A DNA stretch of 64,000 nt from Budorcas taxicolor (taxonomy: Eukaryota; Chordata; Mammalia; Artiodactyla; Bovidae): contig NC_068926.1 in NCBI RefSeq assembly GCF_023091745.1, positions 48,136,001 to 48,200,000 of the forward strand, given 5' to 3'. Both the position numbers and the translations under genes were made by a program. Shown piece after piece: positions 23,251 through 34,460 of the stretch (positions are counted from its first letter, which is position 1; the number at the start of each line of letters is the position of its first letter). The notes under the pieces were generated by a model. The model was not told the DNA's origin, ran no database searches, and saw only the letters and a program-made list of their open reading frames with translations.

Positions 23251-23931
23251 CATTTTCATTGTGTTTTACAAAAATGTTAGTCTGCGCTAGATTGGAAATC
23301 AAAGAGAAAAAAAAATCAACTTTCTTTATCACGCAGAGATGAAGGAGCCCCGCGCTGAAAGAACTGAGTTGACACAACTCAGACCCACTGAGCTAGTTTC
23401 TTACTAAACTTTGGGGATGAGTTTATGGGATGTGGCTCTCAACATCTCTGGTAGAATTTCTATTGGGAGATCATGTCCCAGAAGATTGCTTAATGGCGGG
23501 TCTAGATTTTTCTAATATCAACATACGTAATCCCTCTAGAAATGAGCATACTTCCAGGAACATGTCCCATTATTTCTGAGCAGGGTCACATAATCGCTGT
23601 TTGGGAACCAACAGAAGAGCATGAAACATCGTTAATAAACATCAGGCATCTCCCCGTCTCTCCCAGGCTTGTCCGGATGTGCTTCATTCTGAAGGCAAGC
23701 GGTCCATTCTCCTCTCATCTTCCTCCTGGGATTAGTTACAGCGGCAGCCACTTCATTGTAACAAGATGGGGAAATGTAATTACATTAATAGTGGGCACCA
23801 GACTTCCTCTCAGAGCAGAAACTGAGTTTATTGGCCAAGGGGAAGTGTTTGCGGAATGAAACATAGGTCTGTCCAGAACCGAGAAAATCCACCCAAGAAA
23901 AGTGAGGGCATGAATGTGTCATCAAAAGTTG
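23251..23931. other. Unassigned sequence with a homeodomain-type palindrome
   Basis: No repeat is recognised. The 105-codon open frame at 23542-23859 resembles no family I know. A perfect 10-base palindrome tgtaattaca at 23775-23784, followed by ttaat, offers TAAT cores as seen in homeodomain sites; a function is inference only. Confidence 0.35.
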
Positions 23932-24022
23932 TATACCACTCATTTCACTTAGTGTGGTCATCTCGAGGTCCATCCATCTTGCTGCAAATGGCATTATTTC
24001 CTTCATTTTTATGGCTGAATAA
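23932..24022 (-). mobile_element. Inverted 5' segment of an L1 insertion
   Basis: Reversed L1 text (cacttagtgtggtcatctc, gcaaatggcattattt, ttttatggctgaataa) directly abuts forward L1 at 24023. The two segments are adjacent in the L1 consensus order, the sign of twin priming. Confidence 0.8.
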
Positions 24023-24141
24023 GTCAGACTGCAAAGGACACATATAATATGATGTCACTTAAATGTGGAATCGAAAAGAAAGTGGTACAAAGGAATTTTA
24101 CAGAACAGAAGCAGACTCACAGACATAGAAAACAAACGTAT

Positions 24142-24369
24142 AGGACTTCCCTGATGTCCCAAAAGTGGTTAAGAATCTGCCTGCCAATGCAGGAGACACG
24201 GGTTTGACCCCTGGTCTGGGAAGATTCCACATGCCACAGGGCAACTAAGCCCATGTGCCACAACTACTGAGCCTGTGCTCAACAACAAGAGCAGTCGCTG
24301 CAACGAGGAGCCCATGCACTGCAGTGAAGACCTATAAAAAAAATAAAAAAAATAATTCAAACAATAAAA
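24142..24369 (+). mobile_element. CHR-2 SINE in L1
   Basis: The head aggacttccctgatgtccc is followed by gggaagattccacatgccac and cacaactactgagcctgtgc. A 14-base target duplication is matched at 12 positions (24128-24141, 24370-24383). Confidence 0.9.
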
Positions 24370-24447
24370 GAAAGCAAACTTATGGTTGCCAAAGGGGAAG
24401 GACTGTGGGGAGGGATAAATAGGAGCTTGGGTTAACAGATACACACT

Positions 24448-24810
24448 GTTGTTGTTCAGCCACTAAGTCGTGTCCAGCTGTTTGCAACCCCATGGACTGC
24501 AGCACACCAGGCTTCCCTGTCCTTTACTGTCTCTCAGAGTTTGCTCAAACTCATGTCCAGTGAGTCGATGGTGCCATCCAATCATCTCGTCCTCTGTCAC
24601 CCGCTTCTACTCCTGCCATCAGTCTTTCCCAGCATCAGGATCTTTTCCAGTGACTTGGCTGTTCACATCAGGTAGCCAAAGCATTGGAGCTTCAGCATCA
24701 GTCCTTCCAATAAATACTCAGGGTTGATTTCCTTTAGGATTGACTGGTTTGATCTCCTTGCTATCCAAGGGATTTAAGGGTCTTCTTCAGAACCCCAGTC
24801 CAAAAGCATC
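24448..24810 (-). mobile_element. BovB 3' end in L1 with 9-bp target duplication
   Basis: The reversed BovB begins gttgttgttcagccactaag. The repeat atacacact at 24439-24447 and 24811-24819 frames it and is normal L1 sequence. Confidence 0.92.
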
Positions 24811-24999
24811 ATACACACTACTATATATAAATAGATAAATGACAAGGCCCTACTGTATGGTGTAATATTTTGTAGTAACTCATGTAGGGAAAGAATCTGA
24901 ATCACTTTGCGGTACACCTGAAACTAACACAGCATTGTAGAACTACGCTTCAATAAAAAAAATTTTTTTAATTAAAAAAGAGAAGAAAAAAGAACTTGT

Positions 25000-25435
25000 G
25001 TGTGAGAACGTTTGCAGCAGCATTGCGTGTGATTGCCCAAAGCTGGAAATGAGCCAAACGCCCATCTTTAGGAGGATAGATAAACACACGGCTGTGGGTT
25101 CATATAACAACATGCTGCTCAAAGAGAACAGTGAGCATGGACACAGCCCACAAGCTTAAAGGTGAGCTAATGAAGCTGGAAAGAAGAGAGGAGACGTGGC
25201 ATCGTTTCTTCTCTGGGGAGTTCTAGAACATGCAAAACTAATCCCTGGGAAGAAAAGCCAAACTAATTGTGAACTGTTGGGGGAGTGATGAAGAGGAGGA
25301 GGAGGGAGACTTTGAGAGGGCTGCGGGTGATCTGGAGTTGGGAGGCTGTGCATGTCTGTACACATGCAGGCGTCCACCAAGTTGTACAGGTAAGATGTGT
25401 GCTCATTCAGGTAGTAAGTTACGACACAACTCTTT
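25000..25435 (+). mobile_element. Old L1 (L1M-type) 3' region
   Basis: cagcagcattgcgtgtgatt, gctggaaatgagccaaac and, near the end, accaagttgtacaggtaaga follow the old L1 order. It is strongly diverged. 25436-25889 shows nothing recognised. Confidence 0.55.
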
Positions 25436-26379
25436 TTTGAACTACCTGTGTGTGCAGGTCAGACTTGGAGGTCCAAGATGTGGGTGAAACTGATCCTCCT
25501 GGGGCCAGGTGGGCGCTTTGGACAATCTGTCCATCCTTCCTTATTTTTCATCATCTTGACATTTTTGGAAAGTTCTGGTCAGAAACATTGAAGAGTGTTT
25601 CCCGATATGGGTCTGTCTGATATTTTCTCCTGATTAGAGGTTATTGTTTTCTGGCAAACACAGCACAGAAATGAGGTGATGTGATATCAATATGCTTTCT
25701 TCCCGGCGATGTTCGCTTTGATTATGTGGCTAAGGTAGTGTCAGCCAGGTTTCTCCACTGTGAAGTTACTTCTTTCCCTTTGCAGTTAATCTCCGGGTAA
25801 TATCCTGATACCATGCAAATATCCCATTTCTCCTTAGACATTCACCCACTGATGTTAATATCACCCAGGGATGTTCCCTTCAGCCCTTCCTCCTCACAAT
25901 CCACACCTCACCAAGTAGTCAAAGTGGCTTTTAAACATGTACGTCAGCTGTATCGCTTCTGTGCAGAAAGCATCCTAAGGGCCTTTTGCAGTGGTTTTAC
26001 TAAAATCTAACTTCCTCACTTTAACCTTTCAGGCTTTGTATGATCTGGCCCTGCCAAATTCCTCTCACCCACATTGCCTCTCTCCCTTCCGCTTTGGTCA
26101 TCCTATTCTGCATTTGGTTTATTTCTTCAAGATTTCATGCTCATTTCTGTTTGACTTTTACACTTGCTTTTCCCTCTTCCTAAACGCCCTCTGCTCAGGT
26201 CCTCTCATGGTTGACCCATGGCTTAGGATTCAGATCTCAGTTAAAATATTGCCTCCTTCCCTGTCTCTATTACCTTTCTCATTCTTCTGTGGCCAAGAGC
26301 GGGGTTCTATTTCATTTTCTCAAATCCCACCATTATCTGAATGCATGTCTTTGCCCCCAATGATACCATAAGTTTCTTC

Positions 26380-26690
26380 TTTTTATTATTTATGTATTTA
26401 TGTAAGTTTTACTGTGCTGGGTCTTCTCTGTTGCGTGTGGGCTTTCTCAAGTAGCAGCAAGCTGTGGCTACTCTCATTGCAGGGGCTTCTCTTACTGTGG
26501 AGCACAGGCTCAAGGGCATGAAAGCTTCAGTAACTGGGGCTCCCAGGCTCTAGAGTGTGGGCTCAGTAATTATGATGCATGGGTTTAGCAGCCCTGCAAC
26601 ACGTGACATCTTCCCAGACAAGGGATTGAACCCGTGTCCCCTGCATTGGCTGGTGGATTCTTAACAACTGGACCACCAGGGAAGTCCACT
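26380..26690 (-). mobile_element. CHR-2 SINE in L2
   Basis: Reversed CHR-2 (tactgtgctgggtcttctc through ggaccaccagggaagtcc). The target repeat ataagtttcttc at 26368-26379 recurs as ataagcttcttc at 26691-26702. Confidence 0.9.
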
Positions 26691-26731
26691 ATAAGCTTCT
26701 TCAAATCAAACACTTAATCTCTACCATCCAC

Positions 26732-26967
26732 TGCTTTTTTTGAAGTATAGTTAACATACAGTGTTGTGTTAGTTTCCAGTTTATGGCAAAGTGAATTCAG
26801 TGTTTTTTATATGTGTGTGTGTGTGTGTATATGTATATATATATATGCACCATAAAATTTGTTTTCTCTGTGAGTCTGTTTCTGTTTTGCAAATAAATCC
26901 ATTTGCTTTCTTTTTAGATTCTGTGTATAAGTGATATCATATGATATTTGTCTTTTTCAGTTTGACT
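26732..26967 (-). mobile_element. L1 3' end in L2
   Basis: gaagtatagttaacatacag, a (GT)n/(TA)n stretch near 26813-26845 and gtgagtctgtttctgttttg mark a reversed L1 end. The target repeat taccatccac (26722-26731) recurs as taccattcac (26968-26977). Confidence 0.88.
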
Positions 26968-27050
26968 TACCATTCACCACTTTATCTCTGGTGTTGAGGA
27001 CAATACCTGGCCTCCAAAAGGTGCTCATAAAACACTGGTTGGATAAATGA

Positions 27051-27344
27051 ATTCCTTTAATCCCTTGTACCCTGTTCATAGCTGTAGCCAACATCAGATC
27101 AAGGAGTACGTCACTTCATCGATTCGAACAACCTTTTTCAGACTCCAAGGGACCCCTATTTCTAGCACCTCCAGAGTTGGTAACATAATGCCTTCCTATA
27201 AAAGCTGGTCAAGAGATACCCTTTTTAAGCCTTGTCTTCCCACACTGGAATTCTACCAATTGCTTAAAGTTCAGCCTCTCCTATGGCCCCCATCAGCATC
27301 CCCTCAATTACTGTGGTCAGTCTCCTGTCATGGAACAACTTATG
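27051..27344. other. Unassigned sequence
   Basis: No repeat is recognised. The 121-codon frame starting at 27047 has no family resemblance and runs into the L1 that follows. Confidence 0.4.
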
Positions 27345-27800
27345 GAAGATGCTTAAAAACAAGGGCAACATATTTGCAGCCACATGGATGGACTTGGAGG
27401 GCGTTATGCTGAGTGAAATAAATCAGACAGAGAAAGATAAATACCATATCAAATCTCTTACCTGTGGAATCTGAAAAATACAACTGACTAGTGAATATAA
27501 CAACAAAGAACAGACTTGCAGATACAGAGGACAGACTGTAATTACTAGTGGGAACAGTGAAGGGGGAGGAGTGAGATGGGCAGAGGAGATGAAGAGGGAC
27601 AATCTATTAGGCAGAAAATAAGCTACAAGGGTATGTTGTCCAGCATGGGGAATATAGCCAATGTTTCACAATAACTCTAAATGAAGTATAACTTAAAATG
27701 GTGACTCACTCTCTTGTATACCTGTAACATATAATGTTGTACATCAACTAGACTTCAGTACATACATTTAAAAATATGTAAAGTTAAAAAAAAAAAAACA
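27345..27800 (+). mobile_element. L1 3' end with poly-A
   Basis: ttgcagccacatggatggac, cagacagagaaagataaat and the final ttgtacatcaactagactt lead to an A-run at 27787-27799. Confidence 0.82.
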
Positions 27801-27834
27801 CTCTGGCAACAAGAAGACAAAAATAGCCTAAAAC

Positions 27835-27932
27835 AGTGATTGTGCCACTCTGAATAGACTAAAAACCACTGAACTGTACATTTCAAATAACTGAATTGTA
27901 TAGTATAAGGTCTCAATAAAGCTGTTGTTTAA
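27835..27932 (+). mobile_element. Old L1 3' terminus
   Basis: gactaaaaaccactgaactg, tacatttcaaataactg and ggtctcaataaagctgttg match an older L1 3' end, with its own A-run. Confidence 0.7.
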
Positions 27933-27937
27933 AAAAA

Positions 27938-28495
27938 AATGTGGAATCGAAAAAAAATGAACCTATTTACAAAACGTAAATAGAGTCACATTAGTAGAAA
28001 ACAAGCTTACAGTTATCAAGGGGGAAAGGAGGGAGGGGTAAATTGGGAATCTGGGATGGACATACACACTCTGCTATATACAAAATAGATAACTAACAAG
28101 CACCTACTGTGCAGCAGGGAAATTTACCCAGTATTCTGTAATGACCTGCGTGTATGTGTGTGTGTATGCTAGCTGCTCAGTCGTGACTTTGTGACTTCAT
28201 GGACCATAGCCTGCCAGACTCCCCTGTCCATGGAATTCTCCAGGCAAGAATACTGGAGTGGGTTGCCATTTCCTTCTCCGGGGCATCTCCCTGACCCAGG
28301 GATCAAACCTGGGTCTTCCACATTGCAGACGGATTCTTTACCTTCTGAGCCACCAGGAAATAATGACCTATGTGGGAAAAGAATCTAAGAAAGTGGGAAT
28401 ATATGTATAACTGATTCACTTTGCTGTACACCCGAAACTAACACAACACTGTCAATCAACCATGCTCCAATAAAAATTAATTAAAAGTTAAAAAA
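27938..28495 (+). mobile_element. L1 3' end split by a Bov-tA
   Basis: Forward L1 at 27938-28147 (tttacaaaacgtaaatagag) resumes at 28361 (aagaatctaagaaagtggg, cacccgaaactaacacaac) and ends in an A-rich tail. Confidence 0.88.
28148..28360 (-). mobile_element. Bov-tA SINE in L1 with 9-bp target duplication
   Basis: Reversed Bov-tA (tgctcagtcgtgactttgtg through tctgagccaccaggaaa). taatgacct at 28139-28147 and 28361-28369 frames it. Confidence 0.92.
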
Positions 28496-28977
28496 AATTG
28501 GCAAGGATGACATGGCTTGCATTCTTTTTCTCTGGGGACAGTGTTAGTTCAGGAAGCCTGCTTTTAGGACAGCTCATTTGTAAGAGCAGCGAGGCTGCCT
28601 CTGCAGACAGAAGAAAAGACAAGTGGATCTTTTATGAGCATCTGAGCAGCAGAGACGTAGGTCCTGTGCTCTCCCTGAGTCCCTTTCTCTGCGGCACCCT
28701 TGTGTGTGAGCTGTGGTATATGACGCATCAGAGCTCTCACCACAGAGGAGAGATGCTGGTGAGACATGGACCCTTGCCTGGAGTGGCCAGGACATCACTG
28801 AGTATACTCCATGGCCTGTCTCATTCCAGAGCATCTCACAAAGATCTTTTTTGATCTCCAAACAGCAGCACCCAAGTCCACTCTGCTTTGACATTCATTG
28901 CAAGCAGCACTGTTTAATTTCATGTCCTCTCAAAGGCCCTGAGGTTGGTCATTGTATGCAGAAGTTATCAGAGAAGC
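28496..28977. other. Unassigned sequence with overlapping chance ORFs
   Basis: Open frames of 118 (+) and 106 (-) codons overlap here. Neither shows a recognisable domain, so I do not call a gene. No repeat is recognised. Confidence 0.35.
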
Positions 28978-29160
28978 TGCTGTATAACACAGGGAACTCA
29001 GCTCAGTGCTCTGTGATGACCTAGAGGGCTGGGATGGGTTGGGGGAAGGCTCAAGAAGGAGGGGATGTATGTATGCTTATAGCTGATTCACGTTGTTATA
29101 CAGCAGAAACTAACACAGCGTAGTAAAGTGATTATACTCCAGTTAAAAATAAAAAAGATA
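28978..29160 (+). mobile_element. L1 3' end variant
   Basis: gctgtataacacagggaac, gctgattcacgttgttata and agaaactaacacagcg are forward L1 3' words. 29161-29500 shows no recognised feature. Confidence 0.78.
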
Positions 29161-29518
29161 GAAGGTGTTAGAGAACACACACCATTCCAGTGGGCCATTG
29201 GGCAGCCTGACATTCCTGCATCTCTGCATCCCTGGAAACCAAAGCAGTTAGGGTACTGGGAACCAGTGCTATAGAAGGGGCAGGTGATGAAAGGGGTGCA
29301 GTGCCCACCCCCAGGGGAGTGAGATGGCTAGGGGGTTCACCATGGGTATTCATTGCTGACTGAGAACACACATCCCAGAGTTTCTAGGGAAGCCACTCTG
29401 CAGCTGCCTTGTATTCCAACTGCACCATGACAACTTTTCAGTATCCCTCCCCTATGTTTAAAAGAAAGTTGGTGTTCATTTCCCATTTAACCATCATCTT
29501 CAAAAGTATGATTTTGAT

Positions 29519-30157
29519 GAAGTCTTTGATGGAAGTATAACTCGTCTTCAATGTGTTTAATTTCTGCTGTGCAGCCAAGTGGCTCAGTTATACATGTATT
29601 AATATATACATTCTTTTTTTAAATGTTCTTTTCCATTATGGTTTATCAGGATACTGAATGTAGTTCTCAGTGCTATACAGTAGGACCTTGTTGTTTATCC
29701 ATTCTATATGTATAGTTTGCATCTGCTAACCTCAAACTCCCAGCCCATCCCTTCCCTACCCAGCTCCTCCTCGACCCCCACGAGTGCATTCTCTTTGTCC
29801 ATGACTCTGCTTCTGTTTTGTAGATCAGTTCATGTTGCCTTGTATTTTAGTTTGCACATATAAGTGATGTCATATGACCTTTGTCTTTCCCTGACTTACT
29901 TCACTTAGGATGATAATTTCTAGATCTATCCATGTTACTGCAAATGGTACTATTTCATTCTTTTTTATGGCTGAGTTGTATTGCATTGTGTCTATATGCT
30001 ATATCAACTTTATCTATTCATCTGTAGATGGACATTTAGGCCGTTTCCACATCTTAAGCTATTGAGAATAGTGCTTCTATGAACATAAGGCTGCATGTAT
30101 CTTTCTGAATTATAGTTTTGTCTGGATGTATGCCCAGGAGTGGGATATATGGTAACT
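29519..30157 (-). mobile_element. 5'-truncated L1 with 18-bp target duplication
   Basis: Reversed L1 3' end of 639 bp (ccattatggtttatcagg, gaccttgttgtttatcc, tgcccaggagtgggatat). The flanks at 29501-29518 and 30158-30175 match at 17 of 18 bases. 30176-30764 then shows no recognised feature. Confidence 0.95.
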
Positions 30158-30764
30158 CAAAAGTATGGTTTTGATTCTTAGATTCCTGAATGTTAGAAAT
30201 CTGAAATGGACTGAGAAGGACTTAGAACTACCCACACGCTGTATTTTTAAGGGAAAAGCTCAGAACGTAGAATGTTGGCCATCATATTTTTAAAAAATGA
30301 GAAAAGTATATATACTTAAATGCTTGTCCATGCATAGACTCTTCTGGAAGGAGGCTCAAGAGACTGCTGATGATGGTTCCTTTCAGGGTGGGAAGCAGGG
30401 GGAGCTCCAGCTGGGAGGGGGAGGGATTTATGCTTATTTCACTGCAAATGCTTCTTCCTGTTCTATTTGACTTTAAACCATGAACCTGTACCAACTTTCC
30501 ATTTTTATACTGAAAAATAAGTAACAGTTGAAAATCTCCAATGAGGTATTCAGACTTGACAAGCCAATCTGAAATGTTTAGAATACACGACAAAGTTTTA
30601 TGAATTTTAAAAAATCATTGAAGGGAAACCTGTACTCATGGATAGATGTGTTTCTTTGCATGGCTGTGGAGTCTGGGCTCAGATTGTCCTTTGGGAACTC
30701 GGGTGTGTTCCGAGGCTGTTAGAGGAGAGAGCCTAACGGTGTGATCCCAGGAAACAAGAGTGCT

Positions 30765-30950
30765 TAGGTTCTTGCCAGCTGTGACATGGGCCATGCAGGG
30801 CTTTAGTTTCCTCTCTCAAAAAAATAATCATGAAAAAAAAATCATGATAAAAATACTTACCTCACTGAGTTGTTATGAAGATTCAATAAAACATGGAAAG
30901 CACTTAAAACAGTGCCTGCAATGTAAAAAATACTATAATAAACATTAGGG
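30765..30950 (+). mobile_element. MIR SINE
   Basis: tcctctctcaaaaaaataa, acctcactgagttgttatga and cttaaaacagtgcctgca follow the MIR core and tail. Confidence 0.72.
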
Positions 30951-31002
30951 GACTTTTTGAACCAATCTTGATACTTTATTAATAACTGAAGTCCATAGTT
31001 TC

Positions 31003-31440
31003 CACTCTTTTTTTATTGAAGTATAGTTGATTTACAGCATTGTGTTAGTTTCTGACATACAGCAAAGTTATATATACTTATACACATTTTTTTCAGATTC
31101 TTTTCCATTATAGTTTATTACAGGATATTGAATATGTGAATAGCTTCCTGTTCTGTACAGTAGGACCTTGTTGTTTATTTATTTTCTATACAGTAGTGTG
31201 TATCTGCTAATCCTGAACTCCTAATTAATCTCTCCTCCATCCGCTTTAGTAAACATAAGTTTGTTTTCTCTGCCTGTGAGTCTGTCTGTGTTTCGTAAAT
31301 AGTTCCTTTGTATCATATTTTAGATTCCACCTGTAAGTGATCTCATGTGATATTTGTCTTTCTCTATCTGATTTACTTCACCTAGGGTGATAGTCTCCAG
31401 GTCCATCCATGTAGCTGCATATCACATTATTTCATTTTGT
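31003..31440 (-). mobile_element. L1 3' end
   Basis: Reversed text from gaagtatagttgatttacag to aggtccatccatgtagctgc. Confidence 0.88.
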
Positions 31441-31508
31441 TTACTTCATTTTTGGTGAAGTCTACATTGTAGCTTCTGTGGATTTTGACCAATGTATGTG
31501 ACATGTGT

Positions 31509-31722
31509 GGGCTTCCCTGATGGCTCAGCGGTAAAGAATCCACCTGCCAATGCAGGAGACTCTAGTTTGATCCCTGGGTTTGGGAAGATCCCTTGGGAAA
31601 AGGAAATGGTAACCCACTTTAGTATTCTTGCCTGTGAGGTCTCATGGACAGAGGAGCCTGGTGGGCTACATTCCATGTGTTCACCAACAGTTGAACATGA
31701 CTTAGCAACTGAACAATAACAA
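31509..31722 (+). mobile_element. Bov-tA SINE
   Basis: gcttccctgatggctcagcg through agttgaacatgacttagcaa in forward order. Confidence 0.92.
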
Positions 31723-31739
31723 GACGACACATATCCGCC

Positions 31740-32580
31740 TTCACAGTATCATACAGAATAATTTCACTGCCCTAAAAGTCCTCTGCCTGCTTATTCCTCC
31801 CTTCCTCCTCACGCTTCATCCTTTTATGGTCTGCAATTTGGCTTTTCCCAGAGCGTCACAGAGTTGGAATCATACAGTACCCAGCCTTTTCAGTTTGGCT
31901 TCTTTCACTTAGCAATATGCATTTAAGTTTCCTCCATGTCTTTGCATGACTTGGTAGCTCATTTCTTTTGAGCACTAATTACTCCTTTGTCTGGATGGAC
32001 CATAGTGTATTCATCCATTCACCTGCTGTGCAGGACATCTTAGTTTCTTCCAGATTTTGGCAATGATGAATAAAACTGCTACAAACATTTGTGCGCAGGT
32101 TTTCATGTAGACATATGTTGTTCAGCTCGCTTGGGTAAATACCAAGGAGCACAATTGCTGGATCATATTGTAAGAATGTGCTCAGCTTTTGTAAGACACT
32201 GCCAAATGGCCTTCCAAGTGGCTGAGTACCGTTTTATATTCCCACCAGCAGTGAAGGAAAGTCTCCTTTGCTCCGCATCCTCGCCAGCATTTGGTGTTGT
32301 TAATGTTTTGGATTTTAGCCATTCTAATGGGTATGTGGCGGCATCTCATTGTTGTTTTAATTCTCAATTCCCTGATGACATATGGAGCATCCTTGCATAT
32401 TCTTATTTGCCATCTGGATACCTTCTTGGGTGAGGTATCTGTTCAGATCTTGCACTGACTTAAAATTTTTTTTTCTTATTGTTAAGTTTTAAGAATCCTT
32501 TGTATATTTTGGATGCCAGTCTTTATCAGATGCGTGCAAAAATTTTCTCCCAGCCTGTCATTTGTCTAAACATTAGCTGT
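31740..32580 (-). mobile_element. Old L1 (L1M-type) ORF2 end and 3' region
   Basis: About 840 bp reversed: gagttggaatcatacagtac, gctacaaacatttgtgcgca, attcccaccagcagtgaagg, tctttatcagatgcgtgc. The coding frame is broken. Confidence 0.82.
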
Positions 32581-32636
32581 TATTACCATTATTCTCTATC
32601 AGTCACGCAAATTTAGATTTGCAGTGTTCTAATGCT

Positions 32637-32879
32637 GGCCACCTCATGCAAAGAGTTGACTCATTGGAAAAGACTCTGATGCTGGGAGGGATTGGGGGCA
32701 GGAGGAGAAGGGGACGACAGAGGATGAGATGGCTGGATGGCATCACTGACTCGATGGATATGAGTCTGAGTGAACTCCGGGAGTTGGTGATGAACAGGGA
32801 GGCCTGGCGTGCTTCAATTCATGAGGTTGCAAAGAGTCGGACACGATTGAGCGACTGAACTGAACTGAACTGAACTGAA
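32637..32879 (+). mobile_element. BovB 3' end, young
   Basis: It starts in ggccacctcatgcaaagag and ends in four ctgaa tail units. It keeps agaaggggacgacag, which is mutated to a stop in the copy at 11047. Confidence 0.93.
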
Positions 32880-32924
32880 TGCCTTTCTCACTAATAAATG
32901 ACAAGGGTTGGTTTTTGCTGTTAG

Positions 32925-33407
32925 AGAGTTCAGGACCGGCATGTCCATACTGCCATATTTAAAATGGATAACCAACAGGGACCTACTGTATAGCACAGGG
33001 ACATCTGCCCCATGTTATGTGGCAGCCTGGATGGGAGGGAAATTTGGGGGAGAATGGATACAGGGATATGTATGGCTGAGTCCTTTTGCTGTTCATCTGA
33101 AACTGTCACACACTGTTAACTGGCTATGTCCTGTGCTGTGCTATGCTAAGTCTATTTAGTCATGTCTGACTCTTTGGGACCCTGTGGACTGTAGCCCTCC
33201 AGGCTTCTCTGTCCATGGGGATTCTCCAGGCAAGAATACTGGAGTGGGTTGCCATGCCCTCCTCCAGGGGATCTTCCCCAGGGATCAAACCTGGGTCGCT
33301 AAAGCCTCCTGCATCGGCAGGCAGGCTCTTTACCAGTGGCGCCATACGGGAAGCCCGTTAATCGGCTATACTCCAATAGAAAATAAAAAGTAAGGGAAAA
33401 AAAAAAG
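32925..33407 (+). mobile_element. L1 3' end split by a Bov-tA
   Basis: Forward L1 at 32925-33127 (cagggacctactgtatagca) resumes at 33357 (cggctatactccaatag) and ends in an A-run near 33398-33407. Confidence 0.85.
33128..33356 (-). mobile_element. Bov-tA SINE in L1
   Basis: Reversed SINE. The 13-base target repeat gttaactggctat (33115-33127) recurs as gttaatcggctat (33357-33369). Confidence 0.92.
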
Positions 33408-33694
33408 AGAGTGTCCAACCAAAAGGAGGAATGTGGCTGGCCTCACCTGCCGTGTGCAGGGCCCCCTGCACCAAAGCCTGCAGTCAGTCCTGCCAGGAAG
33501 TGACACGAGCTCTTCCAGGTAGTGCTCATGTGCCTCCTTGGTGCTTGTGACGTTGACTGTCCTGGGCTCTGGCTTCCACGAGCCTGTGGACAGTGCTCAC
33601 CCTTCCTGCCAGGTCGGTGTGCCTTCAGGCTCCTGGCGTCCTGACTCGTTATTCCTGACTCAAAACAAGGAAGACCAAGCTATGATATCAGTAA

Positions 33695-33890
33695 AGGGGT
33701 TCGCTTTACTTCAGTGGTGGGGGTGGAGCAGGACTGGAAGGGTGCAAGGGGCTTCCAGTGTGAACTATAGTGCTCTGGTTCTTGAGCCGGGTTCAGGTTA
33801 TGAGTTTGTTCACTGAAATGTCAGTGAGTGGACAGTTGTGGAGTGTACGCTTATCTGAAGATAATAAAGTTCAACAGAAAATGAGCTCCT
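33695..33890 (+). mobile_element. Possible old L1 3' end
   Basis: ggttatgagtttgttcactg and acgcttatctgaagataata resemble old L1 termini but are diverged. 33408-33694 shows nothing recognised. Confidence 0.4.
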
Positions 33891-33903
33891 AAAAAGATTT
33901 TTT

Positions 33904-34057
33904 TTTTAATTGATTTCTTTGACTGTGTTGGGTCTTAATTGTGGTGTGCAGGCTCTTAGTCACAGTATGTGAAATCTAGTTTGCTGACCGAGGATCAGAC
34001 CCAGGCCCCCTGCATTGGGAGTGTGAGCCTTAACCACTGGACCACCAGGGATGTCCC
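33904..34057 (-). mobile_element. CHR-1 SINE
   Basis: tgtgttgggtcttaattgtg through actggaccaccagggatgtc, reversed. aagatttttt at 33894-33903 and 34058-34067 is a likely target duplication. Confidence 0.85.
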
Positions 34058-34074
34058 AAGATTTTTTAAATAAT

Positions 34075-34460
34075 AAAGGGAGGAAGGAAGGAGGGAGGAG
34101 GGGAAAGAAGGAAAGATGGATGGATGAATGGATAGGCTGAGGGAGGGAGTTGGAAAGAGGGATGGGAGATGATTAGATGGAAGGAGAGATGGATGGATGG
34201 AGGGATGGTGAATGGATAGAGGGAGAGATGGAGGGATTAAGGGAGGGAGAGAGGGAAGAGGTTGGAGAGATTAATAGATGGAATGAGAGATAAATGGATG
34301 GAGGAAAGGATGAATGGGTGGAGGGAGGGATGGAGCAAGGGAGGGATGGAGAGATGATTAATGGAAGGAGAGATGGATGGAGGGAGGGAGGGATGAGTGG
34401 ATGGAAGGAGAGACGGAGGGGTGGACGAATGGACCCAGGGAAGAATGGGTGGGTGTCAGA
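34075..34460 (+). repeat. Degenerate GGAT/GGGA purine-rich minisatellite
   Basis: About 390 bases of gatgg, gaggga and aaggaa words with very few pyrimidines other than T. The reverse-strand frame of 103 codons (P/S/I repeats) is an artefact of this composition. Confidence 0.9.

Larger units (their letters stand above)
24023..24985 (+). mobile_element. L1 3' end, interrupted twice
   Basis: Forward L1 pieces lie at 24023-24141, 24370-24447 and 24811-24985 (ctgaaactaacacagc, then an A-rich tail). CHR-2 and BovB fill the gaps. Confidence 0.88.
25890..27050 (+). mobile_element. L2 LINE remnant interrupted by a SINE and an L1
   Basis: The L2 3' order is seen at 25890-26379 (gtatgatctggccctgcc, ttcagatctcagttaaaat), 26703-26731 and 26978-27050 (acaatacctggcctcc, gtgctcataaaacactgg). 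The interruptions are a CHR-2 and a reversed L1. Confidence 0.65.
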
